DNA of 5,789 bases from JANNFX01 sp031380225 (GTDB taxonomy: Bacteria > Pseudomonadota > Alphaproteobacteria > Rhizobiales > Hyphomicrobiaceae). The DNA lies in the NCBI GenBank assembly GCA_031380225.1, contig JANNFX010000068.1, positions 1-5,789 on the forward strand. Direction: 5' to 3'. The notes below the pieces were generated by a model. The model did not search any database. It had not been told where the DNA came from and saw nothing but the letters and a program-made list of their open reading frames with translations. Position numbers and translations under genes: made by a program. Position 1 is the first letter of the stretch, and the number at the start of each line of letters is the position of its first letter. Of this stretch, positions 1 through 5,707 are shown piece by piece.

Positions 1-2286
1 CGCGACCGCGCTGGCAATGGTCCACTGTACCGACATGGCGGCAATGAGAGACGAGGTCATCACGCGGGCCGGCATCGGGCAGCGCAAGCGATAGAGCGCC
101 ACAAAATGCAGCAACGAAATCGCAAAACTGGCCAGAATAGGCCCGGTCAGGACTTTGTCCGGCACAGCGACCGAGAACAGCACGATCAGCGGCACGGAGA
201 TCAGGTTCAAAATCGCCATGGCGACGCCAAGCGACTCGGCACCCAGCCAACTAACCCAGCCGGTCGCAAACTCGCGGCGCTGATCAGGTGACAATTGACT
301 GGCATTCGGCAGCAGCCGGCGCCAATGCTTCTTGATGATCTGCAGCCCACCGTAGGCCCAGCGATGACGCTGCTTCTTGAACGCCTCGTAGGTGTCCGGC
401 AACAACCCATGGCCATAGCGCTTACGCGTGTATTCAGCGCTGTAGCCCTGCTCCAGGATTGTCAGACCGAGGTCGGTGTCTTCACAAATAGTATCGCTCG
501 ACCAACCGCCAGCCGCATCCAGCGCCGAGCGACGGATTAAGAGCATGGTTCCGTGAGTGATGATTGAATTGGTTTCATTGCGCTGAACCATGCCGATATC
601 GAAGAAGCCGGCATATTCAGCGTTCATTGTCTCATGCAGTGGCGAGCGGTCACTGTCACGGTGATCCTGCGGCGCCTGCACCAAACCGACACGCGGATCG
701 GAGAATGACGGAACCAGGTCCGATAGCCATGTCGAGTTCACCGTATAGTCGGCATCAATGACACCGATGATTTCAGCGTCCGGCGCTGTGTGTTCCAATG
801 CGATCCTGAGCGCGCCAGCCTTGAAGCCGCTTAATCCAAGAATATTCAGAAACTTGAACTTGGCGCCAAGACGCTGGCAATGCTCCTCAACCGGCTGCCA
901 ATACTTCGCATCCGGCGTATTGTTGATGATCACCACACATTCGAAATTTGGGTACTGGAGTGCGGCGACGCTATCTAACGTCCGCATCAACATATCCGGG
1001 TGTTCGCGATAGGCCGGGATATGGATCGAAACTTTTGGCGTGAAGTTGGCCACGCTTGCCGCGCGCTTTGGCAAGCCTTCAATGAGCCGCTTCGGATGGG
1101 TTCCAAACGCCACAGCGGCGATTTCCTCCATGCGTGCCAGCAGAATGATGACCAGCGGCACGAGCATCAGCACGCCAAGACCGAACGCGAACGCGGCTCC
1201 GGGTACAAAGTAATGACCGTGCCAGTAGGCGGCAACGCTCGCCAGCCAAGCGCCCGTCATGTGGGCAGCGGTTGCCAAAAATGCCGACTGCAAGAACGTG
1301 GCGCCCTTAATTGACAGGATTGGCAGTGACAGCAGGAAACCGAAGGCCAAAGCCAAACCCGCGAGCTTCCAATGATCTGATTTGAAAATCGGCCCGGCCC
1401 AGGCAAACTTCGATATCCGGTTGGCATCAAGCATGCCCCAGTACGGACCGACGCTACCTTCGAAGGCCTTCCACGGCTGGTCGATGGCTTCGACCAAGTT
1501 GTAATCCATGCCCAGCGATTGCGCCGTCGACACGAACTGGCGAATAACTTCAGCTTGCTCAAACGCACCCGGCTCGGCATTTTTTTCATTATAGCCAGCG
1601 CTCGGCCAGCCAAATTCGGCGATGACAATTCGCTTGCCGGGATAGGCCTCACGCAGCCGGTTGTAGATCGACACCGCGTGATCAACCGCCTGCTTGGGTG
1701 AAAAGCCTTCCCAGTACGGCAGGATATGGGCTGCGATGAAGTCTACCTCCGACACCAGTTCGGGGTGCTCTAGCCAAATGTTCCAAACTTCGCCGGTCGT
1801 CACCGGCACATTGACCGACCGCTTCACGCGCCGGATGTGCTGGACGAGTTCATCGACGGTTTGCTCTTTCCGCAGAATGGTTTCGTTGCCGACCACGATC
1901 GCGGTAACGTTCGAGTTGCGCTTGGATATTTCGATAACTGAATTGATTTCGCGCTCGTTGCGGTCCTGATCTTTATCGATCCAGGCGCCGATCGAGGCCT
2001 TGAGCCCGTATTCGCCGGCAATGGCAGCCACCATCTCAACGCCGCCTGTCGCCGAGTACGTGCGGACGCCCTGGGCCAACCAAGCCAAAGTCGGCATGTC
2101 GGCGCGGATCTGTTCTTCACGCGCTGCGCTAGCGACCGTCCCCTTATCGTCTTTGGAGAACGGCGCGTACGAAACGCTCGTCAGTTGCCCAAAAACGTCC
2201 GGCGCCCGGGCTTCTCCTCGGAGAAGAGCCCAAAGTCCAGCGTGCAGGCACACTGCTAAAGCAACCACAGCAGCAAGGGAGCGCAT
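1..2286 (-). CDS. ndvB: NdvB-like beta-glucan synthase: GH17 domain fused to a GT2 glycosyltransferase (3' end cut by window edge)
   Basis: I translated 762 codons without a stop; the C-terminus lies beyond the window. The family is usually larger (about 100 kDa in Bradyrhizobium, from memory), so roughly 100 residues are missing. Residues 4-22 form a hydrophobic signal anchor. Residues about 33-300 are a GH17 domain with candidate acid/base E135 (GNE) and nucleophile E224 (AEFGWPSAG), plus HILPYWE and DQPWK. Spans at about 306-325, 330-352 and 362-384 precede a cytoplasmic GT2 domain (about 415-655) with DAD 511-513, ED 602-603 and QRHRW 639-643, the signature of processive synthases; more spans follow from about 685. 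The likely role is polymerising UDP-glucose into a beta-1,3-glucan at the inner membrane, with the GH17 part remodelling or cyclising it in the periplasm. The ATG at 2286 is chosen because an in-frame TAA lies just upstream; the only alternative is a TTG at 2301. The ribosome site is weak (GGA, 6 bases away). The gene lies downstream of the ndvD-like gene on the same strand. Confidence 0.9.
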   Translation of the reverse strand, partial: MRSLAAVVALAVCLHAGLWALLRGEARAPDVFGQLTSVSYAPFSKDDKGTVASAAREEQIRADMPTLAWLAQGVRTYSATGGVEMVAAIAGEYGLKASIGAWIDKDQDRNEREINSVIEISKRNSNVTAIVVGNETILRKEQTVDELVQHIRRVKRSVNVPVTTGEVWNIWLEHPELVSEVDFIAAHILPYWEGFSPKQAVDHAVSIYNRLREAYPGKRIVIAEFGWPSAGYNEKNAEPGAFEQAEVIRQFVSTAQSLGMDYNLVEAIDQPWKAFEGSVGPYWGMLDANRISKFAWAGPIFKSDHWKLAGLALAFGFLLSLPILSIKGATFLQSAFLATAAHMTGAWLASVAAYWHGHYFVPGAAFAFGLGVLMLVPLVIILLARMEEIAAVAFGTHPKRLIEGLPKRAASVANFTPKVSIHIPAYREHPDMLMRTLDSVAALQYPNFECVVIINNTPDAKYWQPVEEHCQRLGAKFKFLNILGLSGFKAGALRIALEHTAPDAEIIGVIDADYTVNSTWLSDLVPSFSDPRVGLVQAPQDHRDSDRSPLHETMNAEYAGFFDIGMVQRNETNSIITHGTMLLIRRSALDAAGGWSSDTICEDTDLGLTILEQGYSAEYTRKRYGHGLLPDTYEAFKKQRHRWAYGGLQIIKKHWRRLLPNASQLSPDQRREFATGWVSWLGAESLGVAMAILNLISVPLIVLFSVAVPDKVLTGPILASFAISLLHFVALYRLRCPMPARVMTSSLIAAMSVQWTIASAVA
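2208..2231 (-). other. Hairpin inside the early ndvB coding region
   Basis: CTTCTC pairs with GAGAAG around a four-base loop, and GGG pairs with CCC after a two-base bulge. It falls at about codons 19-26, just after the signal anchor. It may only reflect the encoded residues, but its place near the start could slow or tune translation. No U-run follows, so it is not a classical terminator. Confidence 0.35.
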
Positions 2287-2556
2287 GGAAGGTCCAAACA
2301 ATCTATTTTAGTTGATTGATAATTCAGGAACCGGGGCGTTGGTTCCAAGGTCGAAACCTCGTTAGCAGTCGGAGACCAAACTCGAACGACGCACAGACTT
2401 CTTTAGCCGGACCAGTGAGGCGCTTTGTGGGCGTTTTCATGACACAACCTGACGATTTTGCACTGCGACACGCGGCTCGGATGAGGCGGACGATAAGCGA
2501 TTTAGAACATGAATGCGTGATGAATGAACTGTCAGACTGCTGGAATTTCGTGCTCA
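2287..2556. other. Intergenic gap between ndvD-like gene and ndvB
   Basis: No convincing gene was found here. The gap holds an inverted repeat near the ndvB start and a 77-codon minus-strand frame (2324-2557) whose ATG overlaps the stop of the ndvD-like gene. Base choice at third codon positions in that frame looks close to random, so I do not call it as a gene. I see no clear intrinsic terminator after the ndvD-like gene. Co-transcription of ndvD and ndvB, or a separate ndvB promoter in this gap, are both possible. Confidence 0.5.
2327..2346. repeat. Inverted repeat GGAACC/GGTTCC upstream of ndvB
   Basis: Two perfect 6-base arms are separated by 8 bases and lie about 40 bases before the ndvB start codon. 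The arms could be an operator or a leader hairpin. No U-run follows on the minus strand, and no convincing -35/-10 pair could be placed around it. Confidence 0.4.
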
Positions 2557-3114
2557 TTAGGGCGCCGGCACAGCCGGTCCCGGAACCGCATCTGCGGCGA
2601 CGGACGGAGTAGACGGTTCAAGCTTCGGATTGACCCAACACGCGTGAACGCGCAGGCTCAGCGCTTCAGGAGCTTTAGGATCAAGTTCGCCATTCCTGAC
2701 AACACAGCGGAAGGCGTCTTGGACATACGGGAACGGACAGCCAAACTTTTCATACAGTTCGCGATGCCGTGACGCGGTTTCCAAATCATCGCGCCACAAC
2801 AAGCCCACGATCCGGCGGCCGACCCAAACGCATTCGGGCTGTCCAGCTGGACCTGCGACCAACTTGCCAGCTTCGGCAATTTCATCGACCTTTTTTGCAG
2901 CTTCCTTTTCTTTGGCCACTTCAGCGGCGGGCTTTTTGTCGTCCCCGGTCTTGGTTTCGCCAGCCAGCACTGACGAGACAAAATAGGATGGTGCGCCACC
3001 GATGGCAGCGCTCAGCGCGACTGCTACAGCCAAGCCGGTTCGACACGTCTTAGATAGGCCCGAGCGCATTACGGGTGACCGGACGCCACGGCGCGGTGGA
3101 AAATAGTCGAGCAT
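2557..3114 (-). CDS. ndvD: NdvD-like small secreted or single-span beta-glucan biosynthesis protein
   Basis: A 185-residue protein. Residues 26-50 are hydrophobic (signal peptide or single span, after a basic stretch RSGLSKTCR). Residues 52-84 are rich in Lys, Glu and Ala. A compact domain at about 92-162 carries CVW, LLWRDD and VHACWVNP, with cysteines C95, C126, C137 and C159 that could form two disulfides outside the cytoplasm. The tail (163-185) is Pro/Ala rich. In Bradyrhizobium japonicum, ndvD lies between ndvB and ndvC, encodes a single-span protein of about 26 kDa, and is needed for glucan synthesis in vivo but not for in vitro activity of membranes (from memory). Position and topology match here, though this protein is shorter (about 20 kDa). 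The ATG at 3114 is preferred because AAGGA precedes it by 4 bases; the longer frame from 3204 has an N-terminus unlike a normal leader and would cover the upstream repeats. The symbol is inferred from context and could be wrong. Confidence 0.72.
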   Translation of the reverse strand: MLDYFPPRRGVRSPVMRSGLSKTCRTGLAVAVALSAAIGGAPSYFVSSVLAGETKTGDDKKPAAEVAKEKEAAKKVDEIAEAGKLVAGPAGQPECVWVGRRIVGLLWRDDLETASRHRELYEKFGCPFPYVQDAFRCVVRNGELDPKAPEALSLRVHACWVNPKLEPSTPSVAADAVPGPAVPAP

Positions 3115-3146
3115 AGTGTCCTTGAAATCGTGGAACGTTAACGGGC

Positions 3147-3230
3147 GAGTATCGAGCCAATTGACGGTCGATTGGGACAGCATTGCGACAGACCTGCGGA
3201 CCAATCGACCACTGTGTCGTTTGAGTATCG
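3147..3230. repeat. 8-base direct repeat GAGTATCG flanking the inverted repeat
   Basis: Copies lie at 3147-3154 and 3223-3230, at 11 and 12 bases outside the two arms of the inverted repeat, so both repeat pairs share a midpoint near 3188. On the minus strand each copy reads CGATACTC, which contains GATACT, a passable -10 hexamer. Confidence 0.5.
3166..3210. repeat. Perfect 10-base inverted repeat (GGTCGATTGG / CCAATCGACC)
   Basis: The arms lie at 3166-3175 and 3201-3210 with a 25-base spacer. A further CCAAT at 3158-3162 pairs with the ATTGG end of the left arm. Arm centres are 35 bases apart, a little over three helical turns, so the two sites could lie on nearly the same DNA face. A shared operator for the divergent ndv genes is a reasonable guess. 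The repeat starts about 50 bases upstream of the ndvD-like start codon and ends 164 bases before ndvC. Confidence 0.6.
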
Positions 3231-3374
3231 CATTCAGAACTGCGACGCTACATTGACTGTAGGAAGTTCGTTAACCGGCCGCCTTGAATTCGTGTTCGCC
3301 ATCTAAGACAAGGCAGGCAATCTGACGATATCCGTTTTGACTAAATCCTAAGATAACTGCCCCCCCAAAAACCG

Positions 3375-5012
3375 ATGACACAACCCCACTCTATGCGGCT
3401 GCCACTCACACTGCTGGTCTTGTCACTCACAGTGATCAGCGCCGCGTGGGCCTGGCTTGGGCGACCCAAACAATTGCCGCCATGGCCCTTGGCTGCTGGT
3501 GAAAAGTTGCATTGTGTGTCCTACACTCCTTTTCAGCCTGGCCAGAGCCCGTTCGATGCAGGCCTGATCGTTTCGCCAAGCGCAATTGCAGCCGATTTAA
3601 AGCGGCTAGCACCCCTGACGGATTGTATCCGGACGTATTCGGCGGCCTCGAATGGCATCGATGCCGTCGCTGCAGCCGCTGAAAGCCAGGGGCTGCACGT
3701 CTTGCAGGGGGCATGGATTTCCCGCGATCCTATTGCCAATGCCGCAGAAATCGATGCCGCACTCGCCGCCGCCAAACGTTATCCAGAGACTGTCAAAGCG
3801 CTGATAGCCGGCAACGAGGTGCTCCTCCGCCGCGAACAAACCGCAGCGCAATTGGCGGCCCTGCTTCGGGACGCAAAAAGCCGGTCCAACGTGCCTGTCA
3901 CCTACGCCGACGTGTGGGAATTTTGGCTCCAAAACCCGAGCTTGGCCGACGACGTCGACTACTTGACGATCCATATCCTGCCCTACTGGGAAGACAATCC
4001 CGTGGCGGCCGAGGATGCCGCTCAGCATGTCCTCGAAATTACCAAGCTCGTGCAGGCATCATTCCCGGGCAAAGTGGTCATGATCGGCGAGGTCGGCTGG
4101 CCGAGCGCAGGACGTATGCGCGACGCAGCTAGGCCGTCACCCTACAATCAAGCTCGCGTCATCACCGATGTCATCGCCGCGACACGCAAGGCGGGCATCA
4201 ACGCCAATATCATAGAAGCCTTCGATCAGCCGTGGAAACGGCGGCTGGAGGGCACTGTCGGTGGTCACTGGGGTTTATTTGACTCCTACAATCGGGAGCC
4301 AAAGTTCGAACCCGGTCGAGCCGTCTCCGACTTCCGCCATTCCGGGCTGCAAGCTCTGTCCAGCGTACTTATTGCGATACTTGCTTATTTGACAGCCGTG
4401 ATCGCGGCTCGACGGTTGACCAATCCGGTTCCGGCTTGGCGGTGGGGGCTTGGCGCATTCAATATCACCGCGGGTTGCCTGCTATTTGGACTTGCAATTT
4501 CACCGCTGTTTGACAGCGCCTTCGGCGGTGGCGGCATGGCTCGATCACTTGCACTCGGTCTTATGACAGTGTTCGCGTCACTTCAGAGCGCGGCGATCGT
4601 CACCGCAACAAAGCCCGCATCATTCGCATCATTGTTGGGCACTGCCCCGAAGCCAACGTCTAATTTATCAAAGTTTTCCGGGCTTTTTCTGATGTCTGCG
4701 GCGCTGATGGCGATCACGGCCAGCCTCACTCTGACATTCGATGCGCGCTATGCCGAATTGCCCTTTGCTGTATTTTTAGCCGTAACGATCGCAAGTGTGT
4801 GCTTGACGATTGGAGCTCCGCATAGGATCACATCATCTGCAAACCGGGTGGCCGAAACATTTACAGCGGTATTGATCGGTATGGCTGGGCTGTTTGTAGC
4901 AATCAACGAAGGCCCCGCGAATTGGCAGGCGCTATTGCTCGCAGCTTCTTTCGTTGTGCTCGCCGCCGCTATTGCTTGGCCCCTGACGGCCGCGCGAACG
5001 CAAGCACACTGA
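3375..5012 (+). CDS. ndvC: NdvC-like GH17 beta-glucan transglycosylase with polytopic membrane domain
   Basis: A 545-residue protein, close to the roughly 62 kDa reported for Bradyrhizobium NdvC. A signal anchor (about 9-28) is followed by a GH17 domain (about 46-315) with candidate catalytic E148 (GNE) and E239 (IGEVGWPSAG), and the blocks RTYSA, HILPYWE and EAFDQPWK shared with the GH17 part of the neighbouring NdvB. From about 327 there are some seven hydrophobic spans (about 327-346, 356-376, 389-409, 433-454, 463-480, 496-511, 517-537). There is no GT2 domain, so it cannot polymerise from UDP-glucose by itself. In Bradyrhizobium, ndvC mutants lose beta-1,6 linkages and nodulate poorly, so a role in adding or branching beta-1,6 glucose in the periplasm is inferred. 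In-frame stops at 3342 and 3354 limit the start to ATG 3375 or ATG 3393; neither has a visible Shine-Dalgarno site, and a C7A5 run precedes the first. The 3' end overlaps a convergent gene. Confidence 0.88.
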   Translation: MTQPHSMRLPLTLLVLSLTVISAAWAWLGRPKQLPPWPLAAGEKLHCVSYTPFQPGQSPFDAGLIVSPSAIAADLKRLAPLTDCIRTYSAASNGIDAVAAAAESQGLHVLQGAWISRDPIANAAEIDAALAAAKRYPETVKALIAGNEVLLRREQTAAQLAALLRDAKSRSNVPVTYADVWEFWLQNPSLADDVDYLTIHILPYWEDNPVAAEDAAQHVLEITKLVQASFPGKVVMIGEVGWPSAGRMRDAARPSPYNQARVITDVIAATRKAGINANIIEAFDQPWKRRLEGTVGGHWGLFDSYNREPKFEPGRAVSDFRHSGLQALSSVLIAILAYLTAVIAARRLTNPVPAWRWGLGAFNITAGCLLFGLAISPLFDSAFGGGGMARSLALGLMTVFASLQSAAIVTATKPASFASLLGTAPKPTSNLSKFSGLFLMSAALMAITASLTLTFDARYAELPFAVFLAVTIASVCLTIGAPHRITSSANRVAETFTAVLIGMAGLFVAINEGPANWQALLLAASFVVLAAAIAWPLTAARTQAH

Positions 5013-5367
5013 TCGCGACTGCAGTGGCAGATAACCCGGTATTGTATAAAACCAGCCCTGCTGCTGCCGAAATTAGCGCCAGTGCAATCAGAAAAACACT
5101 CGGCCGCCAGACCGAAAGCGTTGACGAGGCCAATGCCAAAATTCCAAAAAAATAATTGTTAAACAATAGGATAAGCACATTCATCAGCCCGCATGTGACA
5201 GCTTCGGTACTGAGCGTAACGCGGGTCGTGCAAGCCGCTGCGAAAACTTGGTTCTCGATGACTGCGTATCGCAGCCAAAGGGTCAATCCAAAGACACCAA
5301 GGACCGTCAACGTGATCCGAGCTGCCAGCCGGGCGGGCACGGTAAACGCTTGAATGTGTTGGTCCAA
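4969..5367 (-). CDS. Small polytopic membrane protein of unknown function
   Basis: A 132-residue product from the chosen start. Hydrophobic stretches lie at about 16-33, 60-84, 90-107 and 109-125, with a WLRYAVIEN block after the first and WRPS before the third; the chain ends in FARPSGAKQ. It looks like a genuine inner-membrane protein, similar in style to short uncharacterised membrane proteins common in Bradyrhizobiaceae, but I cannot name a function. The frame stays open up to ATG codons at 5403 and 5430 (153 residues from the latter), but neither has a ribosome site; a TTG at 5367 has GGAG 8 bases upstream and gives a more usual N-terminus, so I chose it with modest certainty. The gene converges on ndvC and overlaps it by 44 bases, leaving no room for a terminator between the two. 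A link to glucan synthesis is possible from position only. Confidence 0.72.
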   Translation of the reverse strand: MDQHIQAFTVPARLAARITLTVLGVFGLTLWLRYAVIENQVFAAACTTRVTLSTEAVTCGLMNVLILLFNNYFFGILALASSTLSVWRPSVFLIALALISAAAGLVLYNTGLSATAVAISVLAFARPSGAKQ

Positions 5368-5438
5368 AACCACTTCTCCGGGTTCCCGCAAAACGACGGC
5401 CATGCTGTTGCAGATAAGTGTCACAACCATGCAATGCT

Positions 5439-5466
5439 ATGATATATATACTGTTTCATGCTTCAA
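5439..5466 (-). promoter_or_regulatory. Candidate sigma-70 promoter for the small membrane protein gene
   Basis: On the minus strand TTGAAG (5461-5466) is followed after 16 bases by TATCAT (5439-5444) within an AT-rich run. Transcription would start near 5432. That would leave an ATG at 5430 almost leaderless but give the TTG start at 5367 a leader of about 65 bases carrying its GGAG site, which agrees with the start chosen. Confidence 0.45.
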
Positions 5467-5481
5467 CTTAGCGCAACACGT

Positions 5482-5491
5482 TGTTGCAACA
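5482..5491. repeat. Perfect 10-base palindrome TGTTGCAACA
   Basis: It lies 15 bases upstream of the candidate -35 box of the leftward membrane gene, with a further GCAAC half-site at 5473-5477. Place and symmetry suit a dimeric regulator binding upstream of that promoter. A palindrome of this length can also arise by chance. Confidence 0.4.
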
Positions 5492-5532
5492 GTGCCCGTG
5501 GCCAGCAAGACACAATCCGGTCCAAATCCATG

Positions 5533-5600
5533 CCCGAAGCGCTGATTGCCGTTCCATCGGGCACCAATATCTGATTATTGTTTTTCCCGAAGCGGTGATT
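5533..5600. repeat. Pair of 15-base direct repeats (14 of 15 identical)
   Basis: CCCGAAGCGCTGATT at 5533-5547 recurs as CCCGAAGCGGTGATT at 5586-5600, 53 bases apart, or about five helical turns. They lie upstream of the rightward gene at 5708. The sequence between and beyond the copies is not duplicated, so this looks more like paired sites than a recent tandem duplication. Confidence 0.45.
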
Positions 5601-5614
5601 CGGCTGAGCCAGCC

Positions 5615-5646
5615 CGCTTAGAAGTAAGCGAAGACGTGAAGTAAGC
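5615..5646. repeat. Short hairpin plus direct repeat GAAGTAAGC
   Basis: CGCTTA (5615-5620) and TAAGCG (5625-5630) form a perfect 6-base stem with a GAAG loop. GAAGTAAGC occurs at 5621-5629 and again at 5638-5646, and GTGAAGTA recurs at 5636-5643 and 5685-5692. These lie in the likely leader or promoter of the gene at 5708. No T-run follows the stem, so a terminator is unlikely. Confidence 0.4.
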
Positions 5647-5695
5647 CGCATCATCATCGTCACACGTTGAGTGGCGTCAGTTTAGTGAAGTAGAC

Positions 5696-5704
5696 GGGAG
5701 AAGG
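5696..5704 (+). promoter_or_regulatory. Strong ribosome binding site for the gene at 5708
   Basis: GGGAGAAGG ends just before the start codon, with GGAG 7 bases from the ATG. It is the best ribosome site in the window, in contrast to the weak or absent sites of ndvB and ndvC, and suggests well-expressed translation of the downstream gene. Confidence 0.75.
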
Positions 5705-5707
5705 TAA

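Larger units (their letters stand above)
3115..3374. promoter_or_regulatory. Divergent regulatory region between ndvD-like gene and ndvC
   Basis: This 260-base region separates two divergent transcription units of one pathway, so it should hold both promoters. I could not place a convincing sigma-70 -35/-10 pair for either direction; there is an isolated TTGACT at 3253-3258 and another at 3337-3342 with poor partners. The clear content is a set of paired repeats between 3136 and 3275, listed separately. Confidence 0.55.

Noticed and set aside
1257..1685. Minus-strand 142-codon frame within the ndvB region
   Set aside because: It overlaps the GH17-GT2 gene in another frame, and its Arg/Ser/Cys-rich product has no recognisable feature, while the ndvB frame shows full domain motifs.
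2439..2612. Plus-strand frame starting ATGACACAACC, the same 11 bases that begin ndvC
   Set aside because: It has no ribosome site, encodes a featureless 57-residue product and overlaps the ndvD-like gene; the shared 11 bases are probably chance.
3132..3156. GGAAC as a -35 element of an EcfG general-stress promoter
   Set aside because: No CGTT-like -10 element occurs 16-17 bases downstream.
3606..4132. Frames of about 140 codons on both strands inside ndvC
   Set aside because: Both lie within the GH17 coding region; their products show no motif and are explained by the G+C-rich codon pattern of ndvC.
5155..5167. AT-rich inverted repeat ATTGT/ACAAT as a terminator
   Set aside because: The stem is only 5 A+T-rich pairs and lies within the coding region of the small membrane protein (residues near LLFNNYFF), so it is better explained by codons.
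5463..5663. Minus-strand 66-codon frame in the right intergenic region
   Set aside because: No ribosome site, no hydrophobic or domain pattern, and it crosses the repeats and the candidate promoter of the leftward gene.
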